NCBI GenBank assembly: GCA_943369755.1
Contig: CALROG020000001.1
Coordinates: forward strand, 118,601 to 182,600
Direction: 5' to 3'
Origin: CALROG01 sp943369755
Lineage (GTDB): Bacteria; Pseudomonadota; Gammaproteobacteria; Burkholderiales; Burkholderiaceae_C
Length of the DNA stretch: 64,000 nucleotides
Part shown: piece by piece, positions 45,050-53,631 of the stretch
Layout: every line of letters begins with the position of its first letter
Position numbering within the stretch: the stretch's first letter is position 1
Made by a program: the position numbers and the translations under genes
The notes under the pieces: generated by a model
Told to the model about the DNA's origin: nothing
What the model saw: only the letters and a program-made list of their open reading frames with translations
The model's database searches: none

Positions 45050-45379
45050 TTACAGCTTCTTCGCGTCGGTGGCCATCTGTTCGTCGGTTGAATTCTTCTT
45101 GCCGGTCTTGGCCTTCTTGTCGACCTTGGCTTGGGCGGCAGCCTCGGCCTTGGCGTTGCCAGCCTTCATGGCTTCATTTGGCTTGGCGGTGTTTTCACCG
45201 CTCTTCGGCCGGGCATCCACCTTGGCCTGTGCGGCGGCCTGGGCCTTGGGGTCGCCGGCCTTCATGGCTTCGGGCATGGTGGTAGCCGTGCTGGGGGCCA
45301 TGGGTGCGCCCGCGTGCGACGCAGCAAAGGCGGAGGTTGCAAAAATACTGGACAGCAGGAGGGCAAGCGCCTTGTTCAT
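45050..45379 (-). CDS. Small exported protein with internal duplication
   Basis: 109 residues with a signal peptide (MNKALALLLSSIFATSAFA, cleavage near AFA-A). The mature part has two copies of a unit: EAMKAGDPKAQAAAQAKVD and EAMKAGNAKAEAAAQAKVD, 32 residues apart, each followed by a Lys/Gly-rich segment. It is likely an extended or helical, positively charged periplasmic protein. A Shine-Dalgarno AAAGGA 6 bp before the ATG fixes the start. Function unknown. Confidence 0.75.
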   Translation of the reverse strand: MNKALALLLSSIFATSAFAASHAGAPMAPSTATTMPEAMKAGDPKAQAAAQAKVDARPKSGENTAKPNEAMKAGNAKAEAAAQAKVDKKAKTGKKNSTDEQMATDAKKL

Positions 45380-45532
45380 TTCTAAATCCTTTAGGTGGAG
45401 TCTTGGGAAAAATGTCCCGACACCACCCATACGCAGGCGCGCCCTGATCAGATTCAGAAAAGCCAACTATTTTTAAACTTGCATCGACACTGCCCGTATG
45501 GCGGGCTGGGTGTGGCCATGACCGTGGCCGCG

Positions 45533-46522
45533 CTAGTCCAGCGTGATCCGGGCCTCACGGACCACCTCGCGCCAGCGCTGGATCTGGGCCTGCACATGGT
45601 TGGCGAATTGCATTGAAGAACCACCCAGCGGCTGGGCACCAAGCCCCTGCAATTGCCGTTGTACTTCCGCCAGCGCCAGGATTTTGTTGACCTCTGTATT
45701 GAGCTTGTCGATGATCGGCTGCGGTGTACCTGCCGGTGCCGCCAAACCGTTCCAGGAACTTACATCGAAGTCTGCCATGCCGGCCTCGGCCATGGTTGGC
45801 ACATCAGGCAACTCCGCGAGGCGCCTGAAATGCGCAACGGCAATTGGCCGCAACTGGCCGCCCTGCATCTGCGCCAGCGCGCCGAGCGACGCCATGAAAC
45901 CCATCGAGACGTGACCGGCCATAACGTCTGCCATGGCCGGTGCTGCACCCTTGTAGGGAATGTGCACAAGATCCAGGCGTGCGCGAAACTTGAGCAGCTC
46001 GCCCGCCAAATGCGTCGAGCCGCCGCTGCCTGACGACGCAAAAGAAAGCCGACCCGGCTGGGCTTTTGCGAGTGCGATCAGGGCCCGCAGGTCTTTTGCC
46101 GGCAACGACGGCGTCACCACCAAAACGCTGGGCGAGGTCATGACCAGAACAATCGGCCTCAGGTCGCGGATGGTGTCGTAGCCCGGGTTCTTGTAGGTCG
46201 CCATGTTGGTGGCGTTGGCGATGGTTTTCAACAGCAAGGTGTACCCGTCGGGCTTGGCCCGCACCACTTGATCGGTGGCAATATTGGAGTCCGCTCCCGG
46301 CCGGTTTTCCACAATAAAGGGTTTGCCAAAGGCTTGCGTCAGTCTGCTGGCCAGCAAGCGTGCCGTGATGTCGGAGGCACCGCCCGGCGCAAAGCCAACC
46401 ACGATCGTTACCGCGCGCGAAGGGTAGGCTGACGCGTCTTCAGCCGCAAGCGTAGCGCCCACCGGCATACCCCAAGGCAGCGCCACCAGCAGGCGCAGCA
46501 GAGCAGTCTTCACAAGTCTCAT
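45533..46522 (-). CDS. Bug/TctC family tripartite tricarboxylate receptor
   Basis: 329-residue periplasmic solute-binding protein of the Bordetella uptake gene family. It has a signal peptide to about residue 27, then YPSRAVTIVVGFAPGGASD, ENRPGADSNIA, GSGGSTHLAGELL and DVPTMAEAGMADF, all typical. Such receptors are greatly amplified in Comamonadaceae and bind organic acids and similar solutes. No TctA/TctB membrane genes are adjacent. Confidence 0.93.
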   Translation of the reverse strand: MRLVKTALLRLLVALPWGMPVGATLAAEDASAYPSRAVTIVVGFAPGGASDITARLLASRLTQAFGKPFIVENRPGADSNIATDQVVRAKPDGYTLLLKTIANATNMATYKNPGYDTIRDLRPIVLVMTSPSVLVVTPSLPAKDLRALIALAKAQPGRLSFASSGSGGSTHLAGELLKFRARLDLVHIPYKGAAPAMADVMAGHVSMGFMASLGALAQMQGGQLRPIAVAHFRRLAELPDVPTMAEAGMADFDVSSWNGLAAPAGTPQPIIDKLNTEVNKILALAEVQRQLQGLGAQPLGGSSMQFANHVQAQIQRWREVVREARITLD

Positions 46523-46820
46523 CGGTTACCTGGATGGCGCTTTAATCCGCTAGTGGCAGGCCTGGTGAAAGGGCGCGCCCAGAGTCCCAATGCGTATTCA
46601 GGAGCTCTTCAGGCTTGGGCAGATTGTAGTAGCCGATGCGTAACACCCCCGCGCGTGCTGGCACACCAGCGGCGCGGATTCAACTGCAATTGACACACAT
46701 GCGGCCCGACTCTATGCTGGGTTCGCGGTGCATGTTGCGCCAGCCCGAAAGCCAGGTGTGCGCCGATGAAACACAAACCCCGCGCCGCGACACCGGCACG
46801 GCACATGGGCCCCAAAGCCT
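46523..46820. other. Intergenic gap without recognised gene
   Basis: About 300 bases between the Bug receptor and the short ORF after the sigma gene. Short open frames occur on both strands but none has a ribosome-binding site, codon bias or motif that I trust. I see no strong hairpin. Confidence 0.5.
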
Positions 46821-47000
46821 TCAGTCAGTCTTGGGCAGCAAAACAGGTGCCAGCGGCGGCTCGCCACCGGTACGCTCCAGAATGCGGCGCAACAGCGCCT
46901 CGCGCTTGCCAGGTGGCAGCGCGACGGGGTCAAGCTCTTCCTGAATCAGCCGGGCGGCTTCGTCGTCAGGGGGAACTGGCGTTGCGTCATCAGAGTGCAT
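46821..47000 (-). CDS. Short acidic ORF after the sigma factor, possible anti-sigma remnant
   Basis: 59 codons, too short for most gene callers: MHSDDATPVPPDDEAARL, then LPPGKREALLRRILERTGG. The LPP..REALL.RI pattern resembles the N-terminal part of anti-sigma proteins that follow ECF-like sigma genes in this group. Here the frame stops soon after it, so this may be a truncated partner or a short genuine one. It begins 20 bp after the sigma stop. Confidence 0.45.
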   Translation of the reverse strand: MHSDDATPVPPDDEAARLIQEELDPVALPPGKREALLRRILERTGGEPPLAPVLLPKTD

Positions 47001-47020
47001 CGTCTGGCGGGGTCACGGAG

Positions 47021-47647
47021 TCAGGCCGTGCCGAGTTGCTCGCGCAGTGTAGCCAATGCCCGGCGGATATGAGTCTTGATTGTGCCCAACGGCATTTGCA
47101 TGCTGGCCGCAATCTCGAGATGTGTGAGGCCGCGAAAGAAGGCCAGCCCCAAAATTTGGCGTTGTACCGGCAACAACCGGCCCAGGGCAGCGTGCAGCGC
47201 GGCGTTGTCCTGACTGGCTTGCAGCAAGTCTTGCAGACCGGGCGCGAGGTGCGTCACAGCGTCCAGCCGCTGCGTGGGGTCGGAGTCGACAATGGCACGG
47301 TCGGCGCGGCGCAAAGTGTCGATGGCCCGGCTGCGGCAGATCGTCAGCGCCCAGCCCAGCGGCGTGCCGCGCCGTGGGTCGTAGGTGGCAGCGCTGTGCC
47401 AGATCTGCACATACACATCCTCGGCCACTTCTTCGGCGGTGGCGCGGTTGCGCACGATGTACAACGCCAGGCCGAAGACCTTGCCAATCGTCAAACGGTA
47501 GAAGCGTTCCAGCGCCCGCTGCTCGCCAGCGGCCACGCCGGCCAATACAGCCGCCAGTTCGGGCATGCTGTCCAGCTGCAGCGGTTGCAACGGCTGCAAC
47601 GGGCGGGCGGGGGTGAAGCTCGGCGATTGGGCATGTGTAGCGGTCAT
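47021..47647 (-). CDS. Sigma-70 family (ECF-like) RNA polymerase sigma factor
   Basis: 208-residue alternative sigma factor. Region 2 is visible as ALERFYRLTIGKVFGLALYIVRNRATAEEVAEDVYVQIW, shown here in part, with TPLGWALTICRSRAIDTLRR. Region 4 is the helix-turn-helix around FFRGLTHLEIAASMQMPLGTIKTHIRRAL. GAGGA 6 bp upstream supports the ATG at 47647. It resembles SigK/RpoE-like factors that respond to oxidative or envelope stress. Confidence 0.88.
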   Translation of the reverse strand: MTATHAQSPSFTPARPLQPLQPLQLDSMPELAAVLAGVAAGEQRALERFYRLTIGKVFGLALYIVRNRATAEEVAEDVYVQIWHSAATYDPRRGTPLGWALTICRSRAIDTLRRADRAIVDSDPTQRLDAVTHLAPGLQDLLQASQDNAALHAALGRLLPVQRQILGLAFFRGLTHLEIAASMQMPLGTIKTHIRRALATLREQLGTA

Positions 47648-47808
47648 GATGGTCCTCATTCGGTATTCGTTCGACGCTGTCGGCGGTGTCCGCGCTCAGG
47701 GTCTTTGATGAGCGGAGTCTGCGCGGGCACCAGGCACTTGAAAATGCGCAAGTTGCAGAGCCTGCCTACGGCGCAACCGAAGGCAGATTTACCGACCCCG
47801 GTTCCCGC

Positions 47809-48774
47809 ATGACCTTCCGCTTCGACCTGATCGACCTTCGCCTCTTCCTCAATGTGGTCGAGTCCGGCAGCATTACTGCCGGTGCCGAGGCCACGCAACT
47901 CGGCCTGGCGGCGGCCAGCGCGCGCGTGCTGGCTATGGAAGACACCCTGGGTGCGCTGCTGCTGGCGCGCGAGCCGCGCGGCGTGCAACCTACTGCCGCC
48001 GGTCAGGCGTTGGTGCTGCACGCGCGCACTCTGTTGCAACAAATGGAGCGGCTGCACGGCGGCCTTGCCGAGTACGCGCATGGCATGAAGCTGCAACTGC
48101 GCCTGCTGTGCGACACCGTGGCGCTGCACGAGGTGGTGCCGGAACGCCTGGCCAGCTACCTGATGGCCCACCCGCAGGTGAATGTGCGGGTGGAGGAGCG
48201 CCCCGGCAACGAAGTAGTGAGCGCTTTGGCCGCAGGCACGGCTGACGTGGGCATCGTGCGCGAGAACACCGACGTCTTCGAACTCGAGTCCTACCACTTC
48301 CACCCTGACCGGCTGGTTGTGGTCGCGCCGCGCGGTCACCCGCTGGTGCAGGCGGCGCTGGCAGGCCCCGTCTCGCTGGCGCAGGCCGACCTGTGCGATG
48401 TGATTGGCCTGCCTCAGGGCTCCGCACTGCAAGACATCTGGGACCACCGCGTGGCGCAGCGCGGGCGGCACCTGAACTACCGCGTCCGCGTGGGCAGCTT
48501 CGACGAGCAATGCCGCCTGGTGTCACGCGGTGCCGGCATCGCGTTGATGCCTCGCAGCGCGGCCGAACGCCATGCCCGCGCACTGGACATTGCCATTGTT
48601 GCCCTGGCCGAAGACTTTACCGCTCTGGCGCTGCGCCTGTGCGTGCGTCGCCTGGCCGAGCTGCCGGCGGCAACCCAGCGCCTGGTGAGCAGCCTGCTCG
48701 GTAACGCCGCCGCCCCAGTGCAGTGGCAAGCCGCAGATCCGGCTGCGCATTCGACCAAGGCCACGCCGCCATGA
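47809..48774 (+). CDS. LysR family transcriptional regulator (first of tandem pair)
   Basis: 321-residue LysR protein. The N-terminal winged helix is LIDLRLFLNVVESGSITAGA with a recognition helix around AAASARVLAMEDTLG; the rest is a substrate-binding domain of two lobes. I start at 47809 (MTFRFDLIDLRLF); upstream residues look non-coding. It overlaps the second LysR gene by 4 bp (ATGA). The two are clearly related, pointing to a tandem duplication. Confidence 0.9.
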   Translation: MTFRFDLIDLRLFLNVVESGSITAGAEATQLGLAAASARVLAMEDTLGALLLAREPRGVQPTAAGQALVLHARTLLQQMERLHGGLAEYAHGMKLQLRLLCDTVALHEVVPERLASYLMAHPQVNVRVEERPGNEVVSALAAGTADVGIVRENTDVFELESYHFHPDRLVVVAPRGHPLVQAALAGPVSLAQADLCDVIGLPQGSALQDIWDHRVAQRGRHLNYRVRVGSFDEQCRLVSRGAGIALMPRSAAERHARALDIAIVALAEDFTALALRLCVRRLAELPAATQRLVSSLLGNAAAPVQWQAADPAAHSTKATPP

Positions 48775-49706
48775 GCCTGGACTTTGACCTGACCGACCTG
48801 CGGCTGTTCCTGCACATCGTTGATGGCGGCAGCATCACGGTGGGGGCCCGGGCCGCGCACTTGTCGTTGGCGGCAGGCAGCGCGCGGGTCCTTGGCATGG
48901 AACAGGCACTGGGTACGCCGCTGCTGACCCGGGGGCGCCGCGGCGTGTTGCCCACCAGCGCCGGGCTGACGCTGGCGCAGCATGCGCGCGGGGTGCTGCA
49001 GCAGGCCGAGCGGCTGCGGCTGGACTTGGCGGAACACGCTCGCAGCAGCAAGCGCCACATTGCGCTGATCGGCACCTCGGCAGCGATGCGCGAGTACCTG
49101 CCTGACGCCCTGGGCGACTTCCTGGCGGTACATCCGCAGGTGAATGTCACCGTCGCAGAAGCGGCCAGCGAAGACTCCGTGCACGCTGTGCTGGCCGGCA
49201 GCGCAGACATCGCCTTTGTCACCGAGCGTCCGCCGACACCAGGACTGGAGCTCTACCCATTTGCCATCAACCGCTTCGCGCTGGCGGTTCCCCGCGGCCA
49301 CCCCCTGGTGCGCCGAGCCGGCGGCCAAGTGATCTCGGAGGCACTTGCCGACGGCTGCGACATCGTAGGCCTGCCCGAAGGCAGCGCCTTGCAAGACACC
49401 TGGGAGGCGCGTGCCGCCAGCCGTGGCGCGCGGCTGAACTACAGGGTGCGTGTGCCCGGTTTTGACGCGCAATTGCGCTTGATCGAGCGCGGCGTGGGTG
49501 TGGCCATGCTGCCAGAGGCCATCGCCCGGCGGGCGGCCCGCAGCATGGCCATAGCCGTGCTGCCGCTGTCCGATGCCTACCTGGTGCGCCGACTGCTGAT
49601 ATGTGTGCAACGCTTGAGCACCTTGCCCCCCGACGCGCAAATACTGGTAGCGCAGTTGCGCGACGCCTACCGTGCGCCAGCGGCGGCCGACGGCTCGCCA
49701 AGCTGA
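48771..49706 (+). CDS. LysR family transcriptional regulator (second of tandem pair)
   Basis: 311-residue LysR regulator, related to the preceding one along its length (DLRLFLHIVDGGSITVGARA; GLPEGSALQDTWEARAA against GLPQGSALQDIWDHRVA). Both show the usual effector domain. Targets unknown. Its start overlaps the stop of the first gene, so they are co-translated. Confidence 0.9.
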   Translation: MSLDFDLTDLRLFLHIVDGGSITVGARAAHLSLAAGSARVLGMEQALGTPLLTRGRRGVLPTSAGLTLAQHARGVLQQAERLRLDLAEHARSSKRHIALIGTSAAMREYLPDALGDFLAVHPQVNVTVAEAASEDSVHAVLAGSADIAFVTERPPTPGLELYPFAINRFALAVPRGHPLVRRAGGQVISEALADGCDIVGLPEGSALQDTWEARAASRGARLNYRVRVPGFDAQLRLIERGVGVAMLPEAIARRAARSMAIAVLPLSDAYLVRRLLICVQRLSTLPPDAQILVAQLRDAYRAPAAADGSPS

Positions 49707-49723
49707 CCGGCCCTCTGCCGGTC
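49705..49723 (+). terminator. Possible terminator after the LysR pair
   Basis: Hairpin GACCGGC / GCCGGTC with a 5-base loop overlapping the end of the second LysR gene. The following T-run is lacking, so it is weak as an intrinsic terminator. Confidence 0.4.
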
Positions 49724-49865
49724 ATACCGGCAAAAAGGTGCCGCGCGCTCTTTGATCACCCGAGAAAGCGCAAACCGCCCGATACCCAGTTGCGGCGACA
49801 CCTCCGGTTTGAAAACTCAAGACGAGCAGTACAAAACGCCGCCATTCGACTAAAGTGCAGCACAA

Positions 49866-50333
49866 ATGAAACTCGACACCCTGGACCTGCGAATTCTGGC
49901 CGAGCTGCAGCAAGACGGCAGCCTGACCAACGTGGCGCTGGCCCAGCGCGTGCACCTGAGCCCTTCCCCCTGCCTCACGCGGGTGAAGGCGCTGGAGGCG
50001 GCGGGCGTGATCCGCCAGTACGTGGCGCTGGCCGACCCCAAGGCCCTGGGCCTGGGGCTCAATGTGTTCATCAACATCAGCCTGAAGGAACAAAGCAAGC
50101 AAGCGCTGGCCGAGTTTGAGCGGCGCATTGCCGAGCACGACGAGGTGATGGAGTGCTACCTGATGACCGGCGACAGCGACTACCTGATCCGCGTGGCCGT
50201 GGCCGACATGGCCGCGCTGGAGCGCTTCATCCTGGAGCAACTGACGCCGATACCGGGGATTGAGAAGATACGCAGCAGCTTTGCGCTGAAGCAGGTGCGG
50301 TACAAGACGGCGCTGCCGTTGCCGGGGGCGTAG
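49866..50333 (+). CDS. Lrp/AsnC family transcriptional regulator
   Basis: 155-residue feast/famine regulator. The N-terminal helix-turn-helix is LDLRILAELQQDGSLTNVAL with VHLSPSPCLTRVKALE; the C-terminal RAM domain contains ECYLMTGDSDYLIRVAVAD. Close in pattern to Lrp and to BkdR-like activators. Its targets are likely amino-acid genes; none is adjacent. Confidence 0.92.
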   Translation: MKLDTLDLRILAELQQDGSLTNVALAQRVHLSPSPCLTRVKALEAAGVIRQYVALADPKALGLGLNVFINISLKEQSKQALAEFERRIAEHDEVMECYLMTGDSDYLIRVAVADMAALERFILEQLTPIPGIEKIRSSFALKQVRYKTALPLPGA

Positions 50334-50342
50334 ATATCTGAG

Positions 50343-50369
50343 TGTCCGCTTTTGACCGAAAGCAGTCAT
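50343..50369 (+). repeat. Palindromic repeat, unit 1
   Basis: TGTCCGCTTTTGACCGAAAG then CAGTCA: an imperfect palindrome of the widespread TGTCCGCTTTCGACCC type. First of three copies in the same orientation spaced about 780 bp apart. Confidence 0.75.
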
Positions 50370-50507
50370 CGCACTTGTCACTCGGCGAATGTATTGACCC
50401 ATTCGCGTTACGTGTTCGTCGGTCAGGCTGGACCTACCCGACTAGTACTGCTGCGAGCACGCATGGTACAAGGTCAACACCAATTCCTCTATCGTCACGG
50501 AGATGAA

Positions 50508-51080
50508 ATGTATTTACGCCGAGCCCCATTTGTAGCGCGTCGAGGTGCAGCTTTATTGGCCTCTTTCGCAGGCCTGGTCACATCGAGCGCTTACAGCGCA
50601 ACCTCAAACGAGGTTACAGCTCAGCGAACTTGGGACTATCAGCAAACCGCTGACGTCGAGTCTGGCGACCTCTACCCTGCTGCAACCCTGATGAGCAAAA
50701 AATTCGCTGACACCTCCGCCAAAGTCGCCGGTGTTCTCCACGGCTACCTTCAAGTAGGCAATTATTCGAAGCGACCTTTTGAGGTGATGCTCACTTGGGA
50801 CGAGCCATACGCCAAAGAGAAGGAGCCAAAGTGCAAGCCGGGCGGATGTGAGGTCATCGTTCGACTTGGAGAATCGATGACTTTCAAGGTTGTCGCTGTT
50901 CAAAGGAAGCACTGGTCGGGCTTGTTCGTTCAAGATGCGCGTCCGGTGCTCGTAGCTCTGGCAAAGCATGCTGGGAGCATCAACGTTCAAGCACAAACTT
51001 TGACGTATGGGGCAATTACATTTCAGCTTTCTACGCTCCAGCCATTGCAAGCGGAGAAGCTCATGGCTCCAAAACGTTAG
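50508..51080 (+). CDS. Exported hypothetical protein
   Basis: 190 residues. The N-terminus has a signal peptide (MYLRRAPFVARRGAALLASF, cleavage near AYS-A). The mature part is a beta-rich domain with two close cysteines in KEPKCKPGGCEV. GGAG 5 bp upstream of the ATG at 50508 supports this start. G+C is clearly lower than the genome average. No family recognised. Confidence 0.65.
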   Translation: MYLRRAPFVARRGAALLASFAGLVTSSAYSATSNEVTAQRTWDYQQTADVESGDLYPAATLMSKKFADTSAKVAGVLHGYLQVGNYSKRPFEVMLTWDEPYAKEKEPKCKPGGCEVIVRLGESMTFKVVAVQRKHWSGLFVQDARPVLVALAKHAGSINVQAQTLTYGAITFQLSTLQPLQAEKLMAPKR

Positions 51081-51125
51081 ATAGTGGCCCCCTGCCCGGA
51101 CGGCAAGCCCCTACATCGGGGCGAA

Positions 51126-51152
51126 TGTCTGCTTCTGGCCGAAAGCAGTCAT
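51126..51152 (+). repeat. Palindromic repeat, unit 2
   Basis: TGTCTGCTTCTGGCCGAAAG then CAGTCAT. Shares a 12-base GAAAGCAGTCAT with unit 1. Confidence 0.7.
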
Positions 51153-51261
51153 CCCGTTACGGTTGGCGGCCGCGACGTTCCCCGAATTAAACAGTGCCTC
51201 GAATTCCTATGTGCCGTTGCTCCGCTCCCAATTAAGATTGGAGCTCTCACCGGAGGCCGCG

Positions 51262-51777
51262 ATGCCCGAAAAAATTCCCCAAGGCGCTGGCATCTTTCCC
51301 GAGGGCTTTAGGCCCGACTCGAAGCTGGCCATCCTGGAGATTCATCGGCTTGTCTGCATCTTCCTCGCGAGCAAACGATTTGCGGAACTGCGCGACGACG
51401 ACACGCCCGGGAATGACGTAATCGACTGCTTGCAAGAGTGTGAGGAAGCCGAGATAACACGGATCCTGCTGTCGGTCGCCGTCAATGCCCGTGTCATCGA
51501 CGATCTGCAGGAAGGTGTGTTCGACTTCGTCGGAGGTGCATGCGGAACGCTCACTGACGCCAAGAAGGGCGAATCTGAGCTCTCGCTGCGGGAAGCTTGC
51601 AACAAGATCATCCACGCTCAAAAGGTTCGATTCGATGTGTCGGAGAACGAGCAGCACATTCCCTACGTCAACCCGTTGATATATCTCTACGGCGAACGCA
51701 ACAGTGTCGAATGGAAAGCGGTCTTGGACGTGCTGGAGTTTGCAAAAAAATACGTGTCAGTGGTGCGTCACTACTAG
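51262..51777 (+). CDS. Hypothetical protein
   Basis: 171-residue soluble, acidic, helix-rich protein. GGAGG 6 bp before the ATG at 51262 supports the start; an upstream ATG at 51163 lacks such a site. The C-terminal half has EACNKIIHAQKVRFDV, and the end YVNPLIYLYGERN. No motif recognised. Low G+C relative to neighbours suggests recent gain. Confidence 0.65.
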   Translation: MPEKIPQGAGIFPEGFRPDSKLAILEIHRLVCIFLASKRFAELRDDDTPGNDVIDCLQECEEAEITRILLSVAVNARVIDDLQEGVFDFVGGACGTLTDAKKGESELSLREACNKIIHAQKVRFDVSENEQHIPYVNPLIYLYGERNSVEWKAVLDVLEFAKKYVSVVRHY

Positions 51778-51903
51778 GAGTCCGCCCGGATAAATCATGC
51801 AGGGGCGTGGAACCTTGAACTGTTGAAGAGTCTCGGGCTAAAACCGGCATGATTCGTCCGATACTCATTCTGTCTGTAGGCGAAGAGGCCCACAGGGCGA
51901 CGA

Positions 51904-51930
51904 CGTCCGCTTTCGACCCAAAGCGGACAT
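51904..51930 (+). repeat. Palindromic repeat, unit 3
   Basis: CGTCCGCTTTCGACCCAAAG then CGGACAT: the most complete palindrome of the three. Confidence 0.75.
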
Positions 51931-51944
51931 ATGCTCCTTGCACC

Positions 51945-52325
51945 ATGACGCAGCTACTAAGCTATCTGCTTTTCGACGCCACAGACGAGGAATCCGGTGC
52001 CTGTGCGTTTGACTCGATGGCATCGGCCTTGCCCGATAGCGTCCCGGCCTTGCTGGCCGAGGTGCAGTCAGTGCTTACCTGGTCCACCCACCTGTTCGGC
52101 CCACCATCGAGCGCGAGCGATCAGGGCGACGCGGACGATTGGATGTTTGACCTACAGGCCACGGACTCAGCAGGTGCGCCGTTGGCCATCACTTGGGACG
52201 CGCAGCGCGCGCAGGTGCTGTTGCCTGCCGTCGTGAAGGAACGCATCACGCTAACTCTGACAGTCAGCGGCCACCCCGCATTTGCAGATGCGTTTCGCCA
52301 AGAGTTCACGGATACGCAGCATTGA
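51945..52325 (+). CDS. Hypothetical acidic protein
   Basis: 126 residues, very acidic, soluble. The start at 51945 (MTQLLSYLLFDATDEESG) lies 15 bp after repeat unit 3. No Shine-Dalgarno is obvious, and no domain is recognised. The late residues LPAVVKERITLTLTVSGHPAF look like real coding sequence. Confidence 0.55.
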   Translation: MTQLLSYLLFDATDEESGACAFDSMASALPDSVPALLAEVQSVLTWSTHLFGPPSSASDQGDADDWMFDLQATDSAGAPLAITWDAQRAQVLLPAVVKERITLTLTVSGHPAFADAFRQEFTDTQH

Positions 52326-52388
52326 ATGCAATCTGCGTTTTCAGGAGAAAACTCGAAAAATCAAATTCACCCTGAAAACCCCTGCAAA

Positions 52389-52964
52389 TCAACCACCTTC
52401 CACCATCTTCTTCACCCGCCGCAACGCCCGCCCGCGAATAAACCCGCTCGCCGGCCGGATCAAATACCAATAGGGCGCAAAGCGCCGGCGGGTGGCGGCG
52501 TCGGGGCAGGCCACGCGGGTGATGGTGGTCAGCCGCGTGCGGCCGTCGGGCTGGGGCTCGGCGATGTAGGTCATCACCAGCTTGGCGTGGCCGGGCTGGC
52601 GGAAGCGCTCAAACGCCTCGGCACCGGGCAGGCTCACCAGGCCGCCCGATGCCTCCCAGAAGCGGCCGGCCAGGCCCCAGGCGATTTCCCTATCCCCATC
52701 GCGGCCCAGCGGGGTGAAGCGGTGCAGGCCAAAGCCGCCCCACATGTCTTGCGCCGGTGCGGGGCCCACGCTCTCGCGCACACCCAGGCGCTGGCGCAGC
52801 CGCAGCGGCAGGCCGCGCAACTGCAGCAGGGTGCGCACCAGCGGGTCGTCTGACAAGTCGGCCCGGGCCACGGCGTCCAGCACGGCGGCGGGCGCCGCGT
52901 TGATGGTGATGTGGTGCGTCTCGGCAAAGTCGTGGCGCGGCAGGTGGCGCTGCAGCAGGCTCAT
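52389..52964 (-). CDS. SRPBCC-like hypothetical protein
   Basis: 191-residue protein with the layout of a START/SRPBCC fold: ETHHITINAAPAAVLDAVAR at the N-terminus, central WGLAGRFWEASGGLV, and C-terminal ARLTTITRVACPDAATRR-like strands with a long helix. Often involved in lipid or polyketide binding. It starts at 52964 in an ATGA overlap with the flavin reductase gene. Confidence 0.7.
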   Translation of the reverse strand: MSLLQRHLPRHDFAETHHITINAAPAAVLDAVARADLSDDPLVRTLLQLRGLPLRLRQRLGVRESVGPAPAQDMWGGFGLHRFTPLGRDGDREIAWGLAGRFWEASGGLVSLPGAEAFERFRQPGHAKLVMTYIAEPQPDGRTRLTTITRVACPDAATRRRFAPYWYLIRPASGFIRGRALRRVKKMVEGG

Positions 52965-53560
52965 GGCACCCCCCGCACCACGCCGCCCGCGCGCACAAAG
53001 TTGCCGGCGCCCAGGTGGTGGATAGTTTGCAGCGCGGCGTTGTCTGGCCGGTAGTCCCACCGGCCGTTCGCAAAAATGCGCGCGTCGGCTGCGGCGGCCA
53101 CCACCTCGGCAAAGCAGGTGTCGTAGGCGTCTTGCGTGTGCGGCTCGGGGATGAGGCGGCATTCCAGCCAGGCGGCGCAGCCGTCTTCCAGCACCGGCAT
53201 GCCCAGCACGGGGCCGGGCCGCGCCTGCAGGCCGTGGCGCGCAAACTTGTCTTCGTCGCGCCCGCTGGTGCTGCCCACGGCATACGTCAGCCCCGCCAGC
53301 GCGGTGCCGGGCAGGCAGATGGCAAACGCGCCGCTCCCGGCCATCAGCTCGCGCGTGAATGTTTTTTTGTCAATGACGATGGCAATGCGCGGCGGGGAGA
53401 ATTCCACCGGCATGCTCCACGCCGCCGCCATGATGTTGCGCCGCCCGGCGTGGGCCGTGGTCACCAGCACCGTGGGGCCGTGGTTGATGAGGCGGCTGGC
53501 GTGGTGGAGTTCTACGGGGGTGAAGTGGCCGTGCCGTCGGGATCCGGTGACGTTTGTCAT
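52961..53560 (-). CDS. Flavin reductase family protein
   Basis: 199-residue FMN-binding split-barrel protein (flavin reductase like). The stretch HGPTVLVTTAHAGRRNIMAA, WSMPVEFSPPRIAIVIDKK and FAICLPGTAL are typical. It would reduce FMN or bind it as part of a two-component monooxygenase; no oxygenase is adjacent. It overlaps the SRPBCC-like gene by 4 bp. Confidence 0.87.
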   Translation of the reverse strand: MTNVTGSRRHGHFTPVELHHASRLINHGPTVLVTTAHAGRRNIMAAAWSMPVEFSPPRIAIVIDKKTFTRELMAGSGAFAICLPGTALAGLTYAVGSTSGRDEDKFARHGLQARPGPVLGMPVLEDGCAAWLECRLIPEPHTQDAYDTCFAEVVAAAADARIFANGRWDYRPDNAALQTIHHLGAGNFVRAGGVVRGVP

Positions 53561-53631
53561 GCGAACGAATGTAATGGACGGCAAAGGCGGTATGCTGCGC
53601 AAACAGAAAAATCGCGCACCAAGGGAGGGGC

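Noticed and set aside
51668..51946. Minus-strand frame containing YVRFGSKADV
   Set aside because: This peptide is a known artefact of translating the TGTCCGCTTTCGACCC palindromic repeat and appears in many spurious annotations.
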